From: Pseudarthrobacter polychromogenes
GTDB taxonomy: Bacteria > Actinomycetota > Actinomycetes > Actinomycetales > Micrococcaceae
Direction: 5' to 3'
DNA: 64,000 nucleotides
NCBI RefSeq assembly: GCF_014644495.1
Contig: NZ_BMKU01000016.1
Location: forward strand, 1 to 64,000
In this document: piece after piece, positions 1 to 7,624 of the stretch
How the letters are laid out: each line of letters starts with the position of its first letter
Position numbering within the stretch: the stretch's first letter is position 1
Program-made: the position numbers and the translations under genes
Notes under the pieces: generated by a model
Database searches by the model: none
Told to the model about the DNA's origin: nothing
What the model saw: only the letters and a program-made list of their open reading frames with translations

Positions 1-86
1 ACCGCTACTGCGCGCTCTGCCCACCGGCCCCCAAACACACGACGGGTGGACCCCAAAAGAGCGAATATTCATCCGGGGGGACACTC

Positions 87-689
87 ATGAAGAAAACACT
101 CGCAGCACTCGCACTTGCCGGCTCACTTGCCCTTATTGGCTCACCGGCCGTTGCAGCCGAATACCCGGCTCTCCCGCCGCAGGCCGCCGTTTCTGACGGC
201 GTTGTTGGCCCGGGCGAAAGCTTTGTCTTCCGCGGCCAGGGCTTCCTGGCCGGCGAACCGCTCATCATCCGCGTAACGCCCGGGCAGCCGCCGGCAGCAG
301 GTGGCGCCAACATTGCAGGCGGTACGTCCTTCTCCGCCAAGATCCCTGTGTTCCTGGCACCGCAGGAACTCAGCGCAACCGCCGACGCTCAGGGCGCCTT
401 CGCCCTGCCGATCTCCATCAGCGAAGCAGGCACCTACAGCCTGACCGCTGAAGGCACCCAGTCCGGCGTCGTCGTTGGCCCCGTCACGGTCACCGTGGCG
501 GCTTCGCTGGCCAACACCGGTGGCAACGCCGGCGGCGCTCCGCTCGCCAACACGGGTGCAGGCCTTGCCAACACCGGCGCGGACTCCGGCCTGGTCCTGT
601 GGACCCTGGTGGGCGCAGGCGCACTGGCTGCCGGCGCAACCTCGGTAGTGGTTGTCCGCCGCCGCGCCAAGGCTGAGGTAGCCGCATAA
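87..689 (+). CDS. Sortase-anchored surface protein with three LANTG motifs
   Basis: A 200-residue exported protein. Residues 1-24 form a signal peptide (MKK, hydrophobic core, AVAA cleavage region). Residues ~36-136 look like one beta-sandwich module (GPGESFVFRGQGF). LANTG occurs at 141-145, 153-157 and 160-164; the last copy is followed by a hydrophobic span (~168-190) and an RRRAK tail, which together make a cell-wall sorting signal. LAxTG is the motif linked to class E sortases of actinobacteria (family knowledge). The ATG follows a G-rich ribosome site. No sortase lies beside it, so a housekeeping enzyme is inferred. The ligand is unknown. Confidence 0.85.
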   Translation: MKKTLAALALAGSLALIGSPAVAAEYPALPPQAAVSDGVVGPGESFVFRGQGFLAGEPLIIRVTPGQPPAAGGANIAGGTSFSAKIPVFLAPQELSATADAQGAFALPISISEAGTYSLTAEGTQSGVVVGPVTVTVAASLANTGGNAGGAPLANTGAGLANTGADSGLVLWTLVGAGALAAGATSVVVVRRRAKAEVAA

Positions 690-708
690 CAGCACCACAC
701 AAACCACC

Positions 709-754
709 GAAGAAGGTGGGTGTACTCCGGAAACGGAGAACACCCACCTTCTTC
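709..754 (+). terminator. Hairpin terminator after the surface protein gene
   Basis: A perfect 15-bp stem (709-723 with 740-754) continues, after one mismatch, into a 5-bp CTCCG/CGGAG stem closed by a GAAA tetraloop. It starts 20 bp after the stop codon. The following T content is weak (CGCTTTA). Confidence 0.8.
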
Positions 755-818
755 GCTTTAACGTCCCGACACCAGGGCCGCCCAACGGGGCGGCTGGGCT
801 GTGATATCAATATGAGCT

Positions 819-965
819 ATGGGGAGACATTGGCGGAAAGCACCACGGCAATACGACTTCTCCTTTCCCCTCCCCAACCCCCAGGTGCTCCCCTACGTTC
901 TTCTGGCGCTGCTGGCGGTTGCCGCCCTGGGTACCGCGGCGTTAGCCCTTCTGCGGACCTCCTGA
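819..965 (+). CDS. Possible 48-residue single-span membrane peptide
   Basis: A short frame from ATG 819 to TGA 963-965. It encodes a basic N-terminus (MGRHWRKAPRQYDF) followed by one strongly hydrophobic span (residues ~23-45, LPYVLLALLAVAALG...) and a short RTS tail. It ends 7 bp before the VanZ-like gene, which suggests co-transcription. No clear ribosome site precedes it. The composition could be chance in GC-rich DNA, but the ordered layout of charged head, membrane span and tail favours a real peptide. Function unknown. Confidence 0.35.
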   Translation: MGRHWRKAPRQYDFSFPLPNPQVLPYVLLALLAVAALGTAALALLRTS

Positions 966-972
966 AAGCCCT

Positions 973-1419
973 GTGAAGCAGCTCGAAAACTACCGGCTGT
1001 GGCGAATGGTCCTCATCGCCATGCTGGTCCCCCTGGCGTTTATTGCCTTCTGGCCGAGCCCCGTGGACCAGCCCGTGCAGGGCCAACTCGCCGCCGTCCT
1101 GAAATTCCTCCACCGCCACGGAATTCCCACGTGGTTCAATTACAAATTTGTGGAGGCGTCCGCTAACGTGGCACTTTTTATCCCCGTTGGAGCAGTAAGC
1201 TCGCTGGCTTTTCCCAGCTGGCCCTGGTGGAAAATCGGCGCATTTGGACTGCTCATTTCCGGGTGCATGGAACTCGGCCAGCTGCTGTTTCTTCACGACC
1301 GTTTTCCGAGCCCCGTGGACCTTGTGACAAACACGTCAGGCGCTGTCATTGGCGCTCTCCTGGCCACGGCAGCCACTAAAGAATTACAGGCCCGCCGCCT
1401 TCCGGGAGCGGACCTGTAA
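973..1419 (+). CDS. VanZ-like family membrane protein
   Basis: A 148-residue protein with about four hydrophobic spans (residues ~12-26, 65-79, 88-104, 120-136). The motif VEASANVALFIPVGA and the later DLVTNTSGAVIGALL match the VanZ-like fold, in which an N-rich motif and a D-x-x-x-N motif are typical. VanZ confers low-level teicoplanin resistance in enterococci, but most actinobacterial homologues are uncharacterised, so no resistance role is claimed. The start is GTG 973 with a weak ribosome site. It converges on galU, whose stop is 17 bp away. Confidence 0.75.
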   Translation: MKQLENYRLWRMVLIAMLVPLAFIAFWPSPVDQPVQGQLAAVLKFLHRHGIPTWFNYKFVEASANVALFIPVGAVSSLAFPSWPWWKIGAFGLLISGCMELGQLLFLHDRFPSPVDLVTNTSGAVIGALLATAATKELQARRLPGADL

Positions 1420-1436
1420 GAGGTCTTTAGCGTCGT

Positions 1437-2327
1437 CTAGTTGACGAAGCCCTTCATCCAGGTCTTCAGGTCCTCACCGAACTCCACACGCTCTGACGCG
1501 AGGGTGATCACGGCTTTGAGGTAGCTGAGTTTGTCCCCGGTGTCGAAGCGCCGGCCCTTGAACACCACGCCATACACGCCGGAGCCTTCGCCCTCACCAG
1601 CAGCAAGGGTCTGCAGCGCATCCGTCAGCTGGATCTCGTTGCCACGGCCCGGCTCAGTCTCCTCCAGGATGCCGAACACGGCCGGGTGCAGCACGTACCG
1701 GCCGATCACGGCCAGATTGGACGGCGCATCCCCCACTGCAGGCTTCTCCACCAGGCTGTTGACGCGGACGTAGTCCTCGCCGTCCACCGCGGTGATGTCC
1801 GCGCAGCCGTAGGCGCTGATCTGGGCCGGATCCACCTCAATCAGGGCGATCACCGAACCGCCGGTCTTCTGCTGCACCTCCATCATGGTGGTCAGCAGGT
1901 CCTCGGCCTCGTCAATGAGGTCATCACCCAGCAGCACGGCGAACGGCTCGTCCCCCACGTGCTGGCTGGCGCACAGCACCGCGTGGCCCAGGCCCTTGGC
2001 CTCGCCCTGGCGGACGTAGTGGATGGGACCCAGCTCGGAGGCGTACTGCACGGACTCCAGCTTGTCCTTGTCCCCCTTGAGCTCCAGGGCACGCTCCAGG
2101 CCCGGCTCGCGGTCAAAGTGGTCCTCGAGGGAGCGCTTGTTGCGCCCCGTAATCATCAGCAGGTCCGTGAGGCCGGACTTCACGGCTTCCTCCACCACGT
2201 ACTGGATGGCCGGCCGGTCTACCACCGGCAGCATTTCCTTCGGCATTGCCTTGGTGGCGGGCAGGAAGCGAGTTCCCAATCCGGCAGCAGGAATGACGGC
2301 TTTGGTTATTGCTTTCCCCGTTGTCAT
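1437..2327 (-). CDS. galU: UTP-glucose-1-phosphate uridylyltransferase
   Basis: Makes UDP-glucose from glucose-1-phosphate and UTP for envelope glycans and galactose metabolism. The 296-residue length is normal for GalU. The N-terminus carries the nucleotide-binding signature AAGLGTRFLPATKAMPKEML (residues ~14-33), followed by VVDRPAIQYVVEEA, the acidic GDDLIDEA motif and the VEKP motif (residues ~193-196). ATG 2327 has an AAGG ribosome site. It begins only 9 bp after the stop of the crotonase-like gene of the paa operon, so read-through from that operon is likely even though the pathway is unrelated. Confidence 0.95.
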   Translation of the reverse strand: MTTGKAITKAVIPAAGLGTRFLPATKAMPKEMLPVVDRPAIQYVVEEAVKSGLTDLLMITGRNKRSLEDHFDREPGLERALELKGDKDKLESVQYASELGPIHYVRQGEAKGLGHAVLCASQHVGDEPFAVLLGDDLIDEAEDLLTTMMEVQQKTGGSVIALIEVDPAQISAYGCADITAVDGEDYVRVNSLVEKPAVGDAPSNLAVIGRYVLHPAVFGILEETEPGRGNEIQLTDALQTLAAGEGEGSGVYGVVFKGRRFDTGDKLSYLKAVITLASERVEFGEDLKTWMKGFVN

Positions 2328-2336
2328 AGCTGAACC

Positions 2337-3146
2337 TTACAAATCAGCGGCAGGCAAAGGCAATTTTCCACCTGTGAATTTCGGCTCGCGCTTTTCCTGG
2401 AAAGCCCCGAAACCCTCGGCATAATCGTCCGTTGTGCAGAGGCGTGCCTGCTCGGCGTTCTCCTCCTGCATGGCCTCCCACAGGCCCAGCCGCTGGTCGC
2501 GGATGTGCGCCACCAGCTCCTTGCTCGCCACGAACGCACCGGTGGCACCGGAAGCAACGCGGTTCACAATCCCCTGGGTGGTCTCCAGCAGCTGGTCCGC
2601 CGGCATGGCGCGGCTGAACATCCCCTGCGCCACGGCCTCGGCCCCGGAGATCAGGTCCGCGGTGTAGATCAGGTCCAGCGTCCGGTGCATGCCCAGCCGC
2701 TCGGTGAAGTACCAGTGCCCGCCCGAGTCCAGCGTGGCCCCCAGCTTGGCAAAGGGCGACCCGAACTTGGCGTTCTCCGCCACGTACACCACGTCCGTGG
2801 CCAGCAGCAGCCCCAGCCCCACGCCCAGGCAGGCACCGTGGGCGGCCGCGAACGTGGGGGCCGGGAAGGCCGCCATCTTCTTAAGCAGAGGCTCCACCAG
2901 CCCGCCCAGGTACGCGGCGGCGTCATCACTCTCCGGCGTCACGTTCTGGATGTCCCGGCCCGCGCAGAAGGCGCGGCCCTCTCCCCTCAGCAGCAGCGCC
3001 CGCACCTCACCGCGGGAGGCGGCGGCAGCAGCGTCGTCGTACGCCTGTGCTAAATCCTTCAACGCCTGCTCGTCCAGCGAGTTCAGCTTGTGCGGTGCAT
3101 CCAGCACCACCTCGGCCACGGCGTTGTTGATGGAAAGCGAAATCAT
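2337..3146 (-). CDS. Crotonase-fold enzyme of the phenylacetate cluster (PaaG-type isomerase likely)
   Basis: A 269-residue enoyl-CoA hydratase/isomerase family protein. ATG 3146 is chosen because AAGGAG lies 7 bp upstream and the family N-terminus (ISLSINNAVAEVVLDAP) begins there; an upstream in-frame extension lacks family sequence. The oxyanion-hole motif is FAAAHGACLGVG. The two catalytic Glu of true hydratases are absent: the positions read GLGLLL and FGSPFAKLG. An Asp is present in LGATLDSGG, as in ring-1,2-epoxyphenylacetyl-CoA isomerase PaaG. It lies 26 bp after paaE, so a role in opening the epoxide ring is inferred; a PaaF-type hydratase is less likely. Confidence 0.8.
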   Translation of the reverse strand: MISLSINNAVAEVVLDAPHKLNSLDEQALKDLAQAYDDAAAAASRGEVRALLLRGEGRAFCAGRDIQNVTPESDDAAAYLGGLVEPLLKKMAAFPAPTFAAAHGACLGVGLGLLLATDVVYVAENAKFGSPFAKLGATLDSGGHWYFTERLGMHRTLDLIYTADLISGAEAVAQGMFSRAMPADQLLETTQGIVNRVASGATGAFVASKELVAHIRDQRLGLWEAMQEENAEQARLCTTDDYAEGFGAFQEKREPKFTGGKLPLPAADL

Positions 3147-3172
3147 GGAACTCCTTGCATGGGACCGGGTGC

Positions 3173-4414
3173 TTAGACGTCGAAGTCGACCGTGACTTCC
3201 TTGCTGGTGGGGTGGCTCTGGCACGTCAGCACGTACCCCTTGTCCAGCTCATCCTGCTCCAGCGCATAGTTTTCGTCCATGGTCACGCTGCCGGTGACCA
3301 CCTTGGCCCGGCATGTGCCGCACACTCCCCCGGCGCACGCGAACGGCACGTCCGGGCGGACCCGCAGCGCGGCGTTGAGGATGGACTCGCGGGCGTGGGT
3401 GGGGCTGGCCACCTCGCCCTGTAGGCCGTCCAGCTTGAACGTGATCTTGTACGTCTCCTTGGACTCGTCCACCAGCACGGGACGGCCGGCGTTGCCCTCC
3501 GGCTTGTCTGGCTTGCCGGAGGTGAACAGCTCGAACCGGACGTTCTCCGGCTTCACGCCGCGCTCTGCCAGGGTGTCCCGGCACAGCTGCACCAGCTCGA
3601 ACGGCCCGCACAGGAACCACTCGTCCACATCGTCCGCGTGGATGGCGGTGCCCAGCAGCTGCTGCAGCTTCTCCGAATCGATCCTGCCGGAGAGCAGCGG
3701 CGCGATCCGCTGCTCGCGGGAGAGCACGTGGTGGATGGCCAGCCGCTGCGGGTACTTGTCCTTCAGGTCCGCGAGCTCCTCCAGGAACATCACATCCATG
3801 GCGGCCTTGTTGGCGTAGATGAGATCGAACCGGCACTCCGGGTTGGCGGCCAGCAGCGTCCGGGCGATCGCGATCACCGGGGTGATGCCGGAGCCGGCGG
3901 CGATGGCCACGAAGCTCGCTTCCCCCTGGGAGGCGACGTCCCCCGCCAGCTCCTCCGGGTTGTTCATGGAATTCATCCGGTTCTGCTCCACGGCCTGGCC
4001 GTCGCGGCCGTGCCGGGACACGAACGCGCCCATGGGGCTCATAACGTCCAGGGTGTCCCCGGCCTTCAGCTCGGCGTTGGCCCAGGTGGAGAACAGCCCG
4101 CCCAGGTCCTTCTTGATGGCCACCCGGATCTCGCTGGTGCCGTCCCCGAAGCTGCGCGGCTCTGCGCAGATGGAGTAGCTGCGGCGGATTTCCTTGGGCT
4201 CGCCGGACTCGTCCGGCAGCGTGGTGCGCAGCGCCACGTACTGGCCGGGCAGGTAGTCGAACTGGCCGGTGAGCTCCGCGGGCACGTGGAAGGACACCTC
4301 GATGGCGTCATCGGTGAGCCGTCGCACCTCCTTCACGGCCAGGGTGTGGAAGGACGGACGACGGCGGCCGGTGGCCTGCGCCTCCTCGGCGGCAGTCTGG
4401 CGGACAACAGGCAT
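3173..4414 (-). CDS. paaE: Phenylacetyl-CoA 1,2-epoxidase, reductase subunit
   Basis: Transfers electrons from NADPH to the PaaAC oxygenase core. The order is ferredoxin-reductase FAD domain (residues ~20-135, RRSYSIC flavin motif), NAD(P)-binding domain (GSGITPVIAIA near 175), then a plant-type [2Fe-2S] domain with CAGGVCGTC and a distal Cys (LTCQSHPTS) near the C-terminus. At 413 residues it is longer than the E. coli enzyme (about 356). The surplus includes a ~25-residue linker after GAFVSRHGRDG, rich in N, M and E, just before the NAD domain. It starts 9 bp after paaD. Confidence 0.95.
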   Translation of the reverse strand: MPVVRQTAAEEAQATGRRRPSFHTLAVKEVRRLTDDAIEVSFHVPAELTGQFDYLPGQYVALRTTLPDESGEPKEIRRSYSICAEPRSFGDGTSEIRVAIKKDLGGLFSTWANAELKAGDTLDVMSPMGAFVSRHGRDGQAVEQNRMNSMNNPEELAGDVASQGEASFVAIAAGSGITPVIAIARTLLAANPECRFDLIYANKAAMDVMFLEELADLKDKYPQRLAIHHVLSREQRIAPLLSGRIDSEKLQQLLGTAIHADDVDEWFLCGPFELVQLCRDTLAERGVKPENVRFELFTSGKPDKPEGNAGRPVLVDESKETYKITFKLDGLQGEVASPTHARESILNAALRVRPDVPFACAGGVCGTCRAKVVTGSVTMDENYALEQDELDKGYVLTCQSHPTSKEVTVDFDV

Positions 4415-4423
4415 GGGGCTTCC

Positions 4424-4969
4424 TTACAGCACTTTGAAGTAGTCGAACGGTTCCTTGCAGTCCTGGCAGACGTACAGCGCCTTGCAGGAGGTGGAGCCGA
4501 AGCGGGTGAGTTCCTTGGTGTTCAGGCTGGCGCACTGCGGGCACTTGACGGCCATGGTGAGGCGGATGGGGCCGGCGTGCCGGGCTGCATGGCTTTTTCC
4601 GGTGGGCGGGGCGATGCCGTACTCCTGCAGCTTCTGCTTGCCGGCGTCCGTCATCCAGTCCGTGGTCCAGGCCGGGGAGAGCACCAAATCCACTTCCACG
4701 TCCGTGTATCCCTCTTTTTCAAAGGCGGTCTTGAGGTCATCGCGGATGGCGTCCATGGCCGGGCAGCCCGAGTACGTGGGGGTGATGGTGACCTTCACGT
4801 GGTCAGTCCCGTGTTCCTTCGTCACTGCGACGTCCCGCAGGATGCCCAGGTCCTCGATGCTCAGCACCGGGATCTCCGGGTCCACCACGGTGGCGGCGAT
4901 GTCCCAGGCCTTCTGCCGCGGCGTCTGCGTCCGGGATTCAAAGTCCGAGATGTACATGGCCGCGGTCAC
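4424..4969 (-). CDS. paaD: Phenylacetate degradation protein PaaD
   Basis: A 181-residue protein needed for epoxidase activity, thought to help iron or iron-sulfur assembly. Residues ~15-110 form a MIP18/DUF59 domain (VDPEIPVLSIEDLGI and the YSGCPAM motif). The C-terminus carries a zinc-ribbon-like pair CPQC ... CQDC with another Cys (STSCKALYVC). The start overlaps the stop of paaC by 4 bp (4966-4969), indicating translational coupling. Confidence 0.93.
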   Translation of the reverse strand: MTAAMYISDFESRTQTPRQKAWDIAATVVDPEIPVLSIEDLGILRDVAVTKEHGTDHVKVTITPTYSGCPAMDAIRDDLKTAFEKEGYTDVEVDLVLSPAWTTDWMTDAGKQKLQEYGIAPPTGKSHAARHAGPIRLTMAVKCPQCASLNTKELTRFGSTSCKALYVCQDCKEPFDYFKVL

Positions 4970-5826
4970 CAGCTCGCTCCGGGGTGCTCGCGGGCCAGCA
5001 CCTGCATCTCGGCCAGGATGTAGCCCAGGTGCTCCGAATGCTTCCCCTGCCGGCCGCCGCCGGGTGCTGCCGGGACGTCCGGCACCTCCAGCCCGGCCTC
5101 AGTGAGGACTTCACCCGTCAGCCGGTCAAAATCCTCTTTCAAAGAGGAAGGCGCGACGGCGATGCCCGCCTCGGCGAGCCGGCCTGTCAGGTCGTCGTCA
5201 CGGAAGAGCTCCTCCACGTACGGCCACATGATGCGGAAACCGTGGATCATCCGCTTGCGGGATTCCTCGGTGCCGCCGGCCAGGCGCAGGACCCACTGGG
5301 CGGCGTGGTCCCGGTGGTAGTCCACTTCCTTCACGGCCTTGGCCGCGATGGCGGCCAGGGTGGCGTCCTTCGATTCGGTCAGCCGGCTGTAGAGCAGGAA
5401 CTGGTAATAGCTGACGACGAACTGGCGGGCGATGGTGGCCGCGAAGTCCCCGTTGGGCTGCTCGAACAGCTGCACGCTGCGGAACTCATGCTCGCGGCGG
5501 AAATAGGCGAGGTCGTCCTCAGACCTGGCCGAACCGTCGTCGTTCGTCATGGCGCCGCCGGCGTAGCTGAGGAAGGAGCGGGCGTGGCCGAGTTCGTCCA
5601 AGGCGATGTTGCCCAGGGCGATGTCCTCCTCCAGCTCGGGGGCGCGGGAGATCCAGTGGCCCAGGCGCTGGGCGAGGATCAGGGCGTCGTCGCCCAGGCG
5701 CAGGGCGTACTCGGCGGTGTCTTCGGTTGGCTTCGCGAGGCCCGTGCGGACCTCCAGCGCGATGTCCTCGGGGCGGAGGGCGTTGCCGGGGGTGATTCTT
5801 GTTGCGGAGGCGTTGGCTTCGCTCAC
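4966..5826 (-). CDS. paaC: Phenylacetyl-CoA 1,2-epoxidase, structural subunit PaaC
   Basis: A ferritin-like helical protein of 286 residues that pairs with PaaA and stabilises the oxygenase core. The helix motifs LDELGHARSFLSYAG and KEVDYHRDHAAQW are typical of PaaC, which keeps the fold but is regarded as non-catalytic. The gene overlaps both paaB (upstream, 4 bp) and paaD (downstream, 4 bp). Confidence 0.95.
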   Translation of the reverse strand: MSEANASATRITPGNALRPEDIALEVRTGLAKPTEDTAEYALRLGDDALILAQRLGHWISRAPELEEDIALGNIALDELGHARSFLSYAGGAMTNDDGSARSEDDLAYFRREHEFRSVQLFEQPNGDFAATIARQFVVSYYQFLLYSRLTESKDATLAAIAAKAVKEVDYHRDHAAQWVLRLAGGTEESRKRMIHGFRIMWPYVEELFRDDDLTGRLAEAGIAVAPSSLKEDFDRLTGEVLTEAGLEVPDVPAAPGGGRQGKHSEHLGYILAEMQVLAREHPGASW

Positions 5827-6200
5827 AGGTGCTTCACCCCTTCGCTCTTGGTGTAATACGTGGCGTGGCGGTAGTCCTTGCCCTGGGGGGACTCGAAGAA
5901 CGCGCCCTTGGAATCGGGATCGCTGGCGGCGATGGCGTCCGCGGGGACAACCCAGATGGACACGCCCTCGTTGCGGCGGGTGTAGAGGTCCCGGGCGTTG
6001 CGCAGGGCCATGGCGGCATCCGGTGCGTGCAGGGAGCCGGCGTGGACGTGGCTCAGGCCGCGGCTGGACCGGACGAAGACCTCCCAGAGGCCCCAGGCGT
6101 GGTCTGTGTGTTCCTGCGGCGCCGGGGATGCCTTGGGGGCTTCGCGGTTGATCTCGGTGGCGGAGCTGGCGGGGGCTTCCGGGTTGCCGTGGGGGCTCAT
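5823..6200 (-). CDS. paaB: Phenylacetyl-CoA 1,2-epoxidase subunit PaaB
   Basis: A small 125-residue subunit that bridges PaaAC units. The family core is WEVFVRSSRGLSHVHAGSLHAPDAAMAL, then ARDLYTRRNEGVSIWVVPADAI. The N-terminal ~35 residues are low complexity and form an extension relative to the usual ~95-residue protein. It is coupled to paaA and paaC by 4-bp overlaps. Confidence 0.94.
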   Translation of the reverse strand: MSPHGNPEAPASSATEINREAPKASPAPQEHTDHAWGLWEVFVRSSRGLSHVHAGSLHAPDAAMALRNARDLYTRRNEGVSIWVVPADAIAASDPDSKGAFFESPQGKDYRHATYYTKSEGVKHL

Positions 6201-7201
6201 GCTGCGTATTCCTTCGTCTTCATTGACTGTTTCTGTGCATAGGCTGCCGCTGCCTCGCGGACCCAGGCGCCGCCGTCGTGCGCTTCCCTGCGGCGCTCAA
6301 GGCGCTGGGAGTTGCAGGGGCCGCGGCCGGCCAGGACCTCGTGGAACTCGTCCCAGTCCAGCGGGCCGTGCTCCCACTTCTTCGAGTCCTCGTTGAAGCG
6401 GATCTGGTCATCCGGGAGGGTGAGGCCCAGGACCCGGACCTGCTCCACCATCATGCCCACGAAGCGGCTGCGGAGCTCATCGTTGCTGAAGCGCTTGATG
6501 TTCCAGGCCATGGACTGCTTGGAGTTGGGGGAATCGTCATCCGGCGGGCCGAACATCATCAGGGCCGGGGCGTACCAGCGGTTCACGGCGTCCTGGGCCA
6601 TCTGCTTCTGGGCGGGGGTGCCGTTGGAGAGCTCCAGGAGGATCTCGAAGCCCTGGCGCTGGTGGAAGGACTCCTCCTTGCAGATGCGGACCATGGCCCG
6701 GCCGTAGGGGCCGTAGGAGGCGCGGCACAGCGGGACCTGGTTGCAGATGGCGGCGCCGTCCACCAGCCAGCCGATGGCTCCCATGTCCGCCCAGGTGAGC
6801 GCGGGGTAGTTGAAGATGGACGAGTAGCGGGCCTTGCCGGCGATCAGCGCGTCCGTCATCTCGTCCCGGTTCTGGCCCAGGGACTCGGCGGCGGAGTAGA
6901 GGTACAGCCCGTGGCCGGCCTCGTCCTGGACCTTGGCCATGAGGATGGCCTTGCGCTTCAGGCTGGGGGCCCGGGAAATCCAGTTGGCTTCCGGCTGCAT
7001 GCCGATGATCTCGGAGTGCGCGTGCTGGGAGATCTGGCGCAGGAGGGTCTTGCGGTAGGCCGCCGGCATCCAGTCCTTGGGCTCGATGCGGGAATCCTCG
7101 GCGATGACGCGGTCAAAGTTGGCCTGGCCGTCCGCCTCGGCCGTTTCGCTGGTTCCAGCGGTTAGCTCCGCCGGCACTGACTGCAAGTTCTGGGCTGCCA
7201 T
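6197..7201 (-). CDS. paaA: Phenylacetyl-CoA 1,2-epoxidase, catalytic subunit PaaA
   Basis: The diiron oxygenase subunit that forms the ring 1,2-epoxide of phenylacetyl-CoA. The 334 residues include two carboxylate/His helix motifs that supply iron ligands, QDEAGHGLYLYS and ICKEESFHQRQG. It is the first gene of the operon; a GGAGC ribosome site precedes ATG 7201. The ligase paaK and the lower-pathway genes (paaZ, paaH, paaJ) are not in this window, so the rest of the route must be encoded elsewhere. Confidence 0.96.
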   Translation of the reverse strand: MAAQNLQSVPAELTAGTSETAEADGQANFDRVIAEDSRIEPKDWMPAAYRKTLLRQISQHAHSEIIGMQPEANWISRAPSLKRKAILMAKVQDEAGHGLYLYSAAESLGQNRDEMTDALIAGKARYSSIFNYPALTWADMGAIGWLVDGAAICNQVPLCRASYGPYGRAMVRICKEESFHQRQGFEILLELSNGTPAQKQMAQDAVNRWYAPALMMFGPPDDDSPNSKQSMAWNIKRFSNDELRSRFVGMMVEQVRVLGLTLPDDQIRFNEDSKKWEHGPLDWDEFHEVLAGRGPCNSQRLERRREAHDGGAWVREAAAAYAQKQSMKTKEYAA

Positions 7202-7245
7202 GGTTGCTCCTATGCAAAGACCGTCTGGGACGTGCGGAATTATTT

Positions 7246-7263
7246 ACCGACCGTTCGTTCAGG
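7246..7263 (-). promoter_or_regulatory. Candidate TetR-family (PaaR-like) operator upstream of paaA
   Basis: The sequence ACCGACCGTTCGTTCAGG lies 45 bp before paaA. It is an imperfect dyad (5 of 8 positions symmetric) that resembles the ACCGACCG-type half sites reported for TetR-family regulators of phenylacetate genes. No regulator gene is adjacent. The call rests on motif resemblance and position only. Confidence 0.4.
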
Positions 7264-7320
7264 ATATGCGGAAGCCCGAGGGCCCGTCAAGGCCACCGCC
7301 CCTCCTGGCCCGCCCCTTGC

Positions 7321-7400
7321 GACGCTCTCTCACTTGATGCGGACTTTCCCCGGACGCTCTATCACTTGACGCGGACTTTCCCCGGACGCTCTCTCACCTA
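7321..7400 (+). repeat. 32-bp-period repeat array, locus A
   Basis: Three units begin with GACGCTCT at 7321, 7353 and 7385, an exact 32-bp period. The core is GACGCTCTCTCACTT; the middle unit reads CTATCAC instead of CTCTCAC. The linkers are conserved too (TGATGC or TGACGC, then GGACTTTCCCCG). The same family recurs at 48720, 50183 and 59103. The rest of the 7202-7624 intergenic region holds the candidate operator and one copy of a second repeat family. Confidence 0.85.
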
Positions 7401-7414
7401 CCTGCGGGTGGTGC

Positions 7415-7438
7415 GCGCCGCCGTCGTGCGTTCCTGCC
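7415..7438 (+). repeat. Single copy of the GCCGTCGTGCG repeat family
   Basis: This 24-bp segment, containing CCGCCGTCGTGCGTTCCTGC, is identical to the left end of the two 130-bp units at 25133 and 25287. Confidence 0.75.
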
Positions 7439-7624
7439 TGGTCCGCTGCCTGCCCGCGCGACGCGCATATTCGCTTTCGACGCAGATGTTCGACTGCGCA
7501 GCCCAGATTGGCGGTGCGCTGGCGAATACACAGGTCGAGACCGGATATGCGGGTCGGCAGCACTTCTCCACATAGCGGCACCGCCCCCTACCGCCCGGGG
7601 GCATGCGGCTGACAACGTCGGTCC

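Noticed and set aside
716..976. An 86-codon frame spanning the first terminator
   Set aside because: It starts inside the hairpin and has no domain; a shorter membrane-peptide frame in another phase at 819 fits better.
973..1419. Glycopeptide resistance function for the VanZ-like protein
   Set aside because: No van ligase, dehydrogenase or dipeptidase is nearby, and most VanZ-like proteins have no proven resistance role.
7321..7400. 32-bp arrays considered as CRISPR
   Set aside because: The conserved core is only ~15 bp, the linkers are also conserved, arrays have 3-5 units in mixed orientation, and no cas gene is present.
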